DNA of 21,454 nucleotides from Cylindrobasidium torrendii FP15055 ss-10 (lineage: Eukaryota; Basidiomycota; Agaricomycetes; Agaricales; Physalacriaceae), in assembly GCA_000934385.1 (NCBI GenBank), contig KN880776.1:1-21454 (forward strand). Reading direction: 5' to 3'. The notes beneath the pieces were generated by a model. The model made no database searches. It had not been told where the DNA came from and saw nothing but the letters and a program-made list of their open reading frames with translations. Shown piece after piece: positions 9,777-19,041 of this stretch; position 1 is the first letter of the stretch, and the number at the start of each line of letters is the position of its first letter. The position numbers and the translations under genes are program-made.

Positions 9777-10227
9777 CTACGCTGTCTTCTTCCCTTCAAA
9801 TCGAAAGACTTCGTCTACCGTCTTTGTGCTGTCAGATTGAAGCCATACCACCTGAGGGGAACTTACCGCCCACCAGGGAACATCCTTCCCACTCCCTGTT
9901 GCTCCATCCACGAAACTTTCTTGCATTTTATCTGTCATGGCCCACCAGCGCTGTGTCTCTGGGTCTGCCGCAACTTTGGCCATGTCCGCATCGTAATCAT
10001 CTCCTGTGTATTTCATCGTCGCGATTAGCAGGTCGAGGGGAGGATAGTAGTTGATGGAGTAGTCCACGATATGGGCGGCTTCGAGAGCAGCAAGGACGGC
10101 AGGGAAGACGGCGGCGTGGCATGACTTGTACTCTTCCACCGCGGACGGTTTGAGCTACGCAAGTTAGCCTAGGCCGCGGCGACGAAAATGTGAATACCTT
10201 TACGATTTGGCAGATTCGTTTCGACAT
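9777..10227 (-). CDS. L-rhamnose mutarotase (RhaM/RhaU family)
   Basis: Exon 1 10198-10227 (MSKRICQIVK), exon 2 from 10154. By family knowledge it interconverts the alpha and beta anomers of L-rhamnose, feeding rhamnose breakdown; likely cytosolic. Family landmarks: the N-terminal strand, EEYKSCHAAVFPAVLAAL with the Tyr-x3-His pair, IVDYSINYYPP, DPETQRWW with paired Trp, and the C-terminal DEVFRFEG. Unspliced past exon 2 start it is 135 aa. A further intron (9822-9866, GTAAGT donor, AAAG acceptor, 45 nt, stopless and in frame) would join WWA to TVDEVF and give 120 aa, closer to the 104-aa bacterial enzyme and restoring a typical C-terminus. I favour splicing. It is divergent from the Rab11 gene. 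Confidence 0.85.
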
Positions 10228-10469
10228 GATGGTAGGAGCAAAGCTCGTCGGCCCGGAAAGCAGCCCAAGACATATCTCGACGGGCCGGCTTTCCGACTGG
10301 AATTTTCCTGTGGAAGCAGGTATCTGGTTTACAGAGACAGTGGTCTAAGTCTTCCAAATCGGGAGTGCGTCGTCGGCGCTGGCTGTGGCGCTCCATTTGA
10401 TCGGCTTACCTCATCCCGCCAGCACCCTCTCACCTTCACCTCTACCACGACCATCCCGCTCAATTCGCT
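10228..10469. promoter_or_regulatory. Shared divergent promoter, rhamnose mutarotase / Rab11
   Basis: 242 bp between the two divergent ATGs. The Rab11 side has a C/T-rich leader (CACCCTCTCACCTTCACC, then CCACGACCATCCC) before its start. No TATA box is obvious on either strand. Confidence 0.4.
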
Positions 10470-11440
<971 letters not shown>

Positions 11441-11647
11441 GCCAGTGGCTACAGGAGGGTTGGTGTACGTATGTACTGCTCCGTATTTGGATACCTATTC
11501 AGTGTAATTGTGTTTTCTTCTGTTCTCCTTTTCCCTTTGTACTGGTCACGACTGGAAATGGTGATACAACATGACCCAACACGACCCAAGTGCCACTGTC
11601 ATAGAGGAGCGATCCGCGCTTTTGAACCTCTGAAGTGACCCCCCGCT

Positions 11648-12593
11648 ATGAAGCTGTTCGCGAATCTCGAGCTCCTTGCTTCTGTAGCAGCGGAAATGCC
11701 CTACATTGAGATAGCCAAGAATGTGCATGGGGAAACGGCGTCCGCTGATGGCAGTGACCTGGATGATGAGCAGACAATTGTGGAGGGCGACCAGCGACCG
11801 TGGTGAGTGCATGAAAGCTCCGCGAGCAGGGACGACGTTGATATCTTCAAGCCCAACAGGTGAATCTAAAGCAGCCCTCAAAGCTTCCCCCGAGGATATA
11901 TCAAGCAGTAACCATGCTGAGCAAGAGGACTCTGAAGAACAAACACACGCGGACGGTGGCATTGAAGACTGCCTACTTCCTGAGGTCGACGAGTTCGTGA
12001 ACGCGACTGTCAGGCGACAATCGCTGCGGTCGGCGGGGAGCTTTGTCGAGAGTGGCAAGCTACCGATCAGGAAGAAAACATCGAATAGAAAGGGAAAGAA
12101 CAAGCAGGGCGACAGAGGGGGCAAGAAGAGTCACCTTGTCAACAAAGCGGCGAAGGCAATGGCAGCGTCGAATTCACTTTCAAGGGAACAGGGCAAGACT
12201 AGTGTCACTCAGCCTGAGCTTGAATCAGTTGTTGCTCTGGGTGCTGAATGCAATGTATTTCAGGAAGAGACAGCGAGAGTGAGGCCCCAAGGCCAAGTTG
12301 GAATGTCGCAGGTGCTTGGGAGTACGGCTGGGATCGGTTCAAAGGCTGGGTTATCCTCACAGGCTGGAGAGACTGGCGGCAGACATAGTCCCATTCCCAG
12401 GGACGAAGATTTAGGAGCTCCTCCGGTTGCTACCCCCATGCTCTGTCGACAAGGCATGACTATGAGCGACGAAGATGACTTTTCTACGGGACACGGATTG
12501 CAAGACAACGACGTCAGGCTTCGGCCTGTTGAATGTAATGTCAAGACACTGCGGACTAGCCAGAATGTCCTGAGTGTCATTTTGATTGCATAG
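11648..12593 (+). CDS. Unrecognised low-complexity protein with a basic centre
   Basis: Two-exon model, 11648-11802 and 11852-12593, 298 aa. Exon 1 reads an acidic N-terminus (MKLFANLELLASVAAEMPYI, then Asp/Glu-rich). The donor is GTGAGT at 11803. The first acceptor that keeps the long downstream frame is TTCAAG (11846-11851); the nearer-consensus AACAG eight bases later gives a stop. Residues 55-100 are Ser/Glu-rich. Residues 125-153 are strongly basic (RKKTSNRKGKNKQGDRGGKK), a likely nuclear or nucleic-acid-binding tract. The remainder is Ser/Gly/Gln-rich and probably disordered. The exon 2 frame is open further upstream from 11721, so the 5' end is less sure than the rest. No function can be assigned. 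Confidence 0.5.
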
Positions 12594-12929
12594 CGTATAT
12601 ATTTGGGAGGTCATATCATTAGGGAGTCAATGTTGGCGTTGAACATGGCTGTTGTAGCATTGAGAATGGAAAGGTTGCCATTCCGTTGTTGTAGACGAGA
12701 TATCATCTGTTGCGAATGAGTGCTTCAGTACCTACCACTCGAAATCCAATATGCAACCATCGAACCAGCATCGAACAAACAGTTAGTAACTTAGTTATGT
12801 AAATTACGATCGCGGATCACTGCACGACGGTTTGAGTCTCCCAAGTCCCAACCACCACCCACACGGCCAACACGCGACTCTTGTTGTGACCATAGTCAGA
12901 GGGACAGACGGACAAACATAGCGGAGACG
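12594..12929. other. Intergenic, promoter of gene A1
   Basis: No protein-like frame. A C-rich tract (ACCACCACCC, 12852-12861) and a purine-rich leader precede the A1 start codon. No TATA box is evident. Confidence 0.4.
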
Positions 12930-14223
12930 ATGTCGGAAGAGCACATTCGAAATCATGTACGACCGCACGTCGTTTGTTCACCCGAAGACTTTCCTGTGGA
13001 AGTTCAATCCTTAACGAATGGGCTGCACGAGCTGAAAGAGGTCAGTGCACGATTAAACCTTCGATATTTCTGTCATCCTGACGAAATTAGGACGATGTGG
13101 ACATCACAGACTTGGAACGCGCGCTCGAAGCTGCAAACTCATGCTCGACACGCGCGCAGCGTGCGATCCTGGAAAGAGACACGTATTCCAATGTCAACTG
13201 GGAGCCCACTACACATGCTGTGGCTCTCACTCCAGCCTACATATTGGAGCAGTTTATGTTCTGGCCGAAGCTCCAAATTCAGTAGGGACATCTCCCGTGA
13301 AAGCTTTTACAGCTGTGCTCAAGACTTTCTAGCTTCCAATGTGAATATTCAAGGGCGGCCTTTCCATGCTTGGAAGGCGACAGCCATTTACGTTCCCTTC
13401 CGCTTCATGGGACCGCAACATCTGCCTTAACCATTCCATTGTATCTTGTAAACACTGACCAAGATCCCGACGAAGGGGGATCGGTGAACGAAAACACAAT
13501 CTGTGACTTTCCAAAAGTCTACGATCCGTTTCTGCAAGGTCATTTCCTTCGAACACAATATGGACATGACAACATTCCCTTCCCACTTCTATTCGTTGCA
13601 CTCGCCGACGAGATCTATGAGCTCCTTTCCAGTGCAGTTCTTCATAGGCGCACTCTGGGAGTTCACACTCCATGCTTGGCATTTGTACATGATCCTCTCG
13701 ACTGCGAGCTTCGGGCGGTGTGGGCTTGGTGCAGCCCCCACAAGAACCATTCGTGTGTTCGTCTGTCTCATCTCGCGTCTTCATCCTTCAATCTTACTCA
13801 CTTGGGGAAAGCTCGAGGTTCAAGTGGCACATGCGCCTTGGTCAGCACCACCGTCTAAAGAGCTCGGTGTCTTCGATGTACAAGACGAGGACTCTGTAGT
13901 GGCTCTTGCGACCTACCTTCACGGAATATGGATAACGCTTTATGCAGATTTCGTGACCGCGCAAAAAAATGCAATTGATACTCAATGCAAGCTGTTAGAG
14001 CCCCTAGCAACTTACTGGCGCGTTGATCAAAATATATTCTGGCTCGACCACCTCAATCCTCTTGCAAGACTCAGTCGATGGCTTGCCAATGTGGAGTATG
14101 TCGATTGACAATGACGGGATTGATTTTAATGGCTTTTGTTGTAGGATATCTGACACGCCGAACGAAGACGCAGTCGAAGGGTGGTGCGACAATGTCGCTT
14201 CTCATTGCGGCAATGTGATCTAA
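12930..14223 (+). CDS. Gene A1: unrecognised fungal protein, complete copy
   Basis: Five exons: 12930-13040, 13091-13281, 13333-13756, 13812-14095, 14145-14223; 1089 nt, 362 aa, all phases closing. I do not know this family. The N-terminus reads MSEEHIRNHVRPHVV, followed by a Cys/Arg helix, then THAVALTPAYILEQ. Exon 3 starts with HFQCEYSRAAFPC across the splice and contains DPFLQGHFLRTQYGHDNIPF, LLFVALADEIYELL and GVHTPCLAFVHDPLD. Exon 4 holds LGVFDVQDEDSVVALATYL and two Trp-rich segments. No signal peptide or clear membrane helix is seen. The paralogue A2 at 20662 confirms exons 1-3: differences between them fall mostly at third codon positions, so the protein has been under selection. The stop is 13 bp before the relict B2. 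Confidence 0.75.
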
Positions 14224-14235
14224 TCTTCGCGAGAG

Positions 14236-15243
14236 CAGCGCAGAAGCGGCGACGGAGCTGAAGTCTCCTCTTAAACATTCGGACTCGTAGGCATCGAGCT
14301 GCACTTTGCAACGCAGGCTCACACTCCCCCGTGTAGATCGGATCCTGGCACAGCGCCGTAAGCTCCTTCAACTTCTCACTTCGTGCCATGTTATTGAACT
14401 CTATACAGCTCCGAAGAGGATTCTGATTCGTCTGTATCGCAAATTACTGCTTGACATTACCTCGTTCGCTAACACAAGGGCACAGGGACGCAGAAGAAAC
14501 GTATGTCTGCATCACACTACTGATCATTTCTCACATCGCTTTCCTGTAGGGCGTCTAGCGAACTAAAAAATAATGTGTGCGGTCATAAACATTCGCCCTG
14601 TCTGAGCGTGGCTGAATCTTTGTGACTGTAGCGCAAAGACCAGGTTAGAGCTCGAGAAAGCCTTGGCTGCTCTTGAAGAGTTCAAAGCGTATGTGTTGCG
14701 TTAGAATACCCGTTTGTGCTCACTCTTTTGCACACAGACAACATCCCGGCATAGTTCTGTATGTTTCCGTCAACTTTTCTGTAACGTTGAATTTGATAAT
14801 GTTGTACATTGTCCAGTCGTTCTTTCTCCGAGTCGTCTGTGCCCATTGTTACCCACTGTGAATCTTTTCTTACTCATACACACAGAGACGAAGAAGATAC
14901 TGAGTGCGTCTGTACGCCGTCAACTAGTCCCCCGCTTATTTGATACACATGGTACCAGTGAGGAGACTCGGGAGAGGATGTACGACTCAAACTAATCTGA
15001 TAATTCCATTGATCTGACCCTCACTCTGCAGTGAGGAAGCCAGGTCCGCTTTGAGGGACGCCAAGTCGTCTCTTAAGCGTTGGATGTCGTGCGTAATGAT
15101 CTGGAATATGCCCGACGCATCCTCACACTCTTGGCCTTAGAGCACATCGTGACATAGTGTTGTACGAATTCATCGTTTACTACTTTCATACCATAATTGC
15201 TGACTTTCTGCAGTGCCGACTTTTCGCACTGGTCTACCCTAGG
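14236..15243 (+). repeat. Three diverged ~400-bp exon-intron modules
   Basis: Exon starts recur at about 400 bp: 14236, 14632, 15032 (51, 57, 57 nt coiled-coil exons); 14337, 14738, 15141 (21-nt exons with a shared Pro/Arg-Gly/Asp core and similar GTA donors); 14409, 14817, 15214 (21, 15, 30 nt); 14486, 14886 (15, 18 nt, Asp-Ala/Glu-Glu-Glu/Asp-Thr); 14550, 14959 (27, 21 nt). The third module ends early and runs into the terminal exon. B1 has a single module with 48, 21 and 30-nt exons. Confidence 0.6.
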
Positions 15244-15476
15244 GTATGTCTATGTCTAGTAACACCGACGGGCGCATATCCTCAAAATATAATATCTGCA
15301 GGGCCGCCCCGCCTGGTACAGAAAGTCTCAATCCGGAGATAGCTATTTTCTGCGGAACGCGTGCCAGCAAATGCGCTTTCCCCACTCCCGAGTTTCCTGA
15401 GGACGAGAAGACGCCTAAGCCCTTTAAAATGGCGCTCGAGTAGATTAGATGCTCCCTCCCGCCGAGTGGAATTCTA
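14236..15476 (+). pseudogene. B2: decayed paralogue of gene B1, tandem microexon modules
   Basis: Exons deduced: 14236-14286, 14337-14357, 14409-14429, 14486-14500, 14550-14576, 14632-14688, 14738-14758, 14817-14831, 14886-14903, 14959-14979, 15032-15088, 15141-15161, 15214-15243, 15302-15443. Introns are 49-58 nt. Every internal exon begins by completing a codon and ends two bases into the next. The product is an acidic, heptad-like chain (VAKTRLELEKALAALEEF; EEARSALRDAKSSLKRW) and then a segment aligned with B1: TESLNPEIAIFCG, FPTPEFPED, KPFKMALE. There TAG (15441-15443) replaces the Tyr97 codon of B1, yet homology runs on for 11 codons (SLPP) to the same GTGAGC donor at 15477. No initiator ATG is found, and the array starts 13 bp after the A1 stop. 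It could still be transcribed as a short protein. Confidence 0.65.
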
Positions 15477-15922
15477 GTGAGCGATCTTTGTGCCATCGTG
15501 GTCTCCGCAGACTAATGGTAGACCAATTTATAGCGATCTTTCGACCAGAGCCAGATCACTGTGCCCGCGCTAGCTCGGATTTCACCAGGCGGGTCGAGGA
15601 TGGCGAGGGAGGGTTTCCCTTCTTACTCAATCCATACTTCTTCTGTTAGTCGACGTATTTTGTATACAGTTAGGCACATAGACTGCGTACAATATGTTCA
15701 ACTTGTTACTGACACTGTCCGCGATGCGGGCAGCCTCGTGCACTCGAAGGTTACCAGGACGGGCAAGTAGCTGCCGACCGCGCGTCGTAATGCCAGAATG
15801 CAAAGATAGTGGAGATGTAAGCTTACATATATATAGAGACAGACACACGAGCAAAGGCCGCGCAGGATAAATTATTGAGTATTGACGCAAGTGTATCGTC
15901 AGTTTATATAAATTTGGAGAAT
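15477..15922. other. Spacer between B2 and the 3' end of B1
   Basis: No intact gene. The first 100 bp after the B2 donor no longer aligns with B1 exon 6. A fragment of the 6226-7542 gene lies at 15572-15628. The right half is AT-rich (TATATATA at 15827-15834) and should carry the B1 3' UTR. Confidence 0.5.
15572..15628 (+). pseudogene. Fragment matching the 3' end of the 6226-7542 gene
   Basis: Reads SSDFTRRVEDG, against SSDFTRRIEDG at the C-terminus of the 438-aa protein. At DNA level 29 of 32 bases agree over AGCTCGGAYTTCACSAGGCG and the 12 bases after it. An 11-base match (GGAGGGTTTCC) follows after a gap, at the position of the other gene's terminal Glu-Gly-Phe. No further homology is visible on either side. 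Confidence 0.6.
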
Positions 15923-18480
15923 TTACTGATCTTCTTCGTCGTCTGCTATATCTTCATCGTCTTCTGCTATAGTCGCGTTCGTCGGCTTCAACGCCGCCTT
16001 TTCTGCGTTCGCTTGGTCCACCATCGCCTGATACTCGGCCCGTACTTTCGCTGTCTCGCCTTCCCACGTCTTGAATGCCTCCTCCTGCCGCTGCTGGGAT
16101 AGCTTCCACATGCGAAGCACATGCTCCTCCGCATCCCAACTCTCCTTGTCGTTCCACGAATCCGACACTTTCTTCTTCACCTCTTCGAACTTTTTTTCGA
16201 GTGCAGCTTTGTGTGTAGTGCGCAAGTGCTGTAGAAATAGAGCGAGGCGTATGGCATCTCTCGGGTTGCTGACATCCCATTCCGGGCAGTTCGCGTCGGC
16301 TATAAATATCCTCGATTGAAACTGTACACGAGAATACATGATGAGTGTGCGTGAGCGAGGGTGTTGGATGAGGAATCTCACCTTGTGGAGTTTGGTCGAC
16401 TGCTCTTCGACCTCCTCCGGAGCCTCTGCCCACCCACAGAATATGCGCACGATCGATCCAGTTGTCGAGATCCCGAAGATCGGAAAGTCGTATATCTCAA
16501 GGGAAACGAAGAACCGACATCCCATCACAATGTAGTAAATCGTCTGTGTCATCCCTTGCGAGGCGTCGACGCCACCCCTCTTGTACTCGAGAAAGACGAG
16601 AGGAAGAAGTAACGCTGAAGGGATTAGAATTGAAGTATCATGCATCACTGACGACTTTGACATACCAAAAATTTCATCCAGCACTTTAAGGAGGCGCTTG
16701 CGGGGTGGCGTTGACGTTGAGCCGCTATCCGGCATTGGAGGAATGCCTCCAGAGGCCGTACGCAGATACTCGTCAACGAATGTGTTGAGCGGGCCCCGGG
16801 CTGTTCCAGTCGGAGCCTCTGACGGCTTCGACGGCTTTGACGGCTTTGACGGCTTCGACGTCTTCGACGGCTTTGACGTCTTCGACGGCTTCGACGTCTT
16901 CGACGGCTTCGACGTCTGCGGCGGCCCCTTTGGAGCCTTGGCGGCCTTGGAGGTAGGCTGGGGCTCTGGCTGGGGCTTTTTCGAAGGATCAGGCGCCTGG
17001 AATAGTGAAAGATCTTTCAAGTCCTCCGCGCTGATATCGATCTTGGTGATAGGGAACGAGGCGTACAAGACCGCATCGCAAATGGCAGTTTCGAATGTGA
17101 CCGCCTCGAGAATGGTACCGCTATAGAGCCTGGGCGATTCGAGTTGCCAGAACTCCCGATATGCGTTTAGATGTTGAGTCCAAAGCTTGTCCTTCACGAC
17201 TGCATTCGACTGTCGCTGGCGAATTAACTTTATCATGTCGGTCAAGCACGTTGTCAACTTCTCTGAGATGTTCTGCTTTTTCTCCATAGCAGTCTCCAGA
17301 TGCGTCAGGTTATCCCCAAATTCGTGGTCCATCGGAATCCATTGCACGACCAACGGGGGATCCTTCAAATGCGCAAGCGTATGGTGCTCATCAAAAAAGC
17401 GGTGGCGGGGTGCGCAGATTACTTGCTCAAGGCTGCATCGTCACTTTAATACTGATAATGCTAGGCAGGAACAAGCTTACCGCTTGCCGACTAACACCCC
17501 ACCGTTCGCGCTGAGAAGCAAGTCATAACACGCCCGGCAAAGGGCCTCCTTTGCGTCAGGAGTAGCGTTCGCCTCCTTGGCCAATTCGCAGACCTCCAAG
17601 AATGTGGACATGTTGTTCATGACGTACGCTGCCTTTTCGGGGTCCAACAGCGTTTTGGGTGCCAGACCCAACGTAGCGAGAGCCCAACTCTCAACGTGTT
17701 CCGCGGCGCGAAAGGCGAGAAAAGCTTCTAGCTCCTCATCCTCGACAGCAATGAGCAAATGCGACGACTTAATATACTGATCAACGTACTGCAACCGACG
17801 CGCAAGGTATTTTCTCGCCGGCCTGAGCTTGCAGATAACTGACAATCTCCGCGGGAAGCGTTGGTACAACAACGCCACCGTTGCCGATCGGGGGCTGCAG
17901 AATTTACGTCAGTCTACGCGAAAATTCACAGGAGGGTCACTATGCTCACCAGCGCTACTGGTGGGAGGACGTTACGTATGTAACGCAGTCCCATCTTGAG
18001 AGCTTCGGGCGTATCTTCAGGCTCAAGAAGTTCGGGTGTTGGGAATGTGTATTTTGTGATTTGTACTCCGCAGAACAACGCCGAGGTTCTGCTGAGGTTT
18101 CCCTCTCTCGGATTCAAAGTCTTGCTCGATAGTGCGGTCCTGTTCCATTGAGCACCAATTCACGCTGCGGCTTTCTGAACTCACGCTGATGCAGACTTGG
18201 GAGGAAAAGAGGGACTGTAAAAGTTGTGCTGAACAAATCATTGCATAGGAGATAAAAACGATGGACACATACAATACTTTGCCGGGATTAGCACTGTATG
18301 CGACCGTGTTAGTATTATGGGCTGTGCATTGCAGCCTAGAACCGTACCTTCTTAGTTTCGCAGCCTTTACCTTCAACTCATTGTCGATTGCTTTGCTACG
18401 GTAAAGGTCAGATCACAATGGAACTATTCTGCATGAATCTGCGCGCACATCTTGCCTTTGATATCGGTGGGGGAGGCCAT
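15923..18480 (-). CDS. Gene B1: 692-aa multidomain fungal protein, unrecognised
   Basis: Ten exons: 18449-18480, 18348-18395, 18273-18293, 18185-18214, 17950-18139, 17844-17894, 17481-17788, 16666-17432, 16382-16614, 15923-16321; 2079 nt, 692 aa, all phases close. N-terminus MASPTDIKGKIKAIDNELK, a short basic coil. Residues 52-107 form a block with ALFCG and KYTFPTPELLEPEDTPEAL, shared with B2. Residues 124-225 are helical. Residues 400-431 repeat Thr-Ser-Lys-Pro-Ser-Lys. Residues 483-600 read VFLEYKRGG, TQTIYYIVMGCRFF, IYDFPIFG and NPRDAIRLALFLQHLRTTH; Glu492-x-Lys494 within a hydrophobic strand recalls the PD-(D/E)XK nuclease core, a tentative fold guess. The tail has Lys/Glu-rich coiled coil and a Glu/Asp end. 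Introns at 16615-16665 and 16322-16381 are stopless multiples of three. Confidence 0.75.
16826..16920. repeat. 9/18-bp minisatellite inside B1
   Basis: On the plus strand, GACGGCTTYGACGGCTTTGA and GACGTCTTCGACGGCTTYGA type units repeat about ten times; on the coding strand they encode Lys-Pro-Ser and Lys-Thr-Ser steps. The units are nearly identical, so length variation between strains is likely. Confidence 0.85.
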
Positions 18481-18572
18481 TGCTCTGAGGAAAATTCAGA
18501 GCAATAATGAGTAATAAATCAAGTCGCATCGAATTGACATAGCATACTCGTCTTCTGCTGAATTCCTATGTT

Positions 18573-18582
18573 CAATATATTG
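18573..18582 (-). promoter_or_regulatory. Candidate TATA element of B1
   Basis: CAATATATTG, a perfect 10-bp palindrome with a TATA core, about 95 nt upstream of the B1 start codon. The palindrome leaves direction undecided. Confidence 0.3.
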
Positions 18583-18721
18583 AGCAGATGACCGCAACAC
18601 CTACTAAGATTCCACACTTACTGTGGTAACTGGCAGATGATAGAGGCGATGAAGGATAGGGTGTCGAAAATGCGTTGGTGGTTATATATCAAACATGAGA
18701 ATAGCGTGGGAATCAACGTAC

Positions 18722-19041
18722 ACAAAAGTCTCGATTGGCATCTTCGGGGGTTGGGGCGGCCGTGGGAAAGTTGGCATCAATGAGGTGCCGGTCTGAACTA
18801 GGTCTGAACAAATCGCGGTAAATACATTCTCTTCCGCGGCCAAGACATGCATATGGGGTTGTACATATATCGTGTGAAGGTCGCGATGTGTGTGCCACAC
18901 GGCGTTTTCGAACAAGCGGTGCACGAGCTACCTGAGTTTCGAACTCTTGCCGGTCGAGTAGGATACTAGCGTTATTGCAAGTGGAAGTATACTCACACGG
19001 ATTGTGGGGACTTCTAAGCCCGCATCTTCAGAGGCTGGAAG
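18722..19041 (-). other. Possible two-exon gene fragment upstream of B1
   Basis: Minus-strand segments 18997-19041 (LPASEDAGLEVPTIR) and 18722-18931 (through NFPTAAPTPEDANRDF) are each bounded by reasonable splice sites: CTCAG before, GTGAGT between, CTCAG, then GTACGT after. They join in phase 0. No start codon exon or downstream exon was found, and another frame is also open over 18682-18924. It may be a degraded gene or a chance framework. Confidence 0.2.

Noticed and set aside
11546..12124. 192-codon minus-strand frame
   Set aside because: Antisense to the 11648-12593 gene; no motifs and no splice support.
14126..14389. 87-codon minus-strand frame starting MARSEKLKELTAL
   Set aside because: It looks helical, but it lies antisense to the first B2 module and becomes Arg-rich and unnatural after about 35 codons.
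15239..15496. 85-codon minus-strand frame
   Set aside because: Antisense shadow of the B2 terminal exon, which is supported by homology to B1.
18722..18931. Resemblance of the upstream frame (FETQVARAP) to A1 (LEVQVAHAP)
   Set aside because: Similarity stops after nine residues and the surrounding sequence does not align, so a third A copy is not supported.
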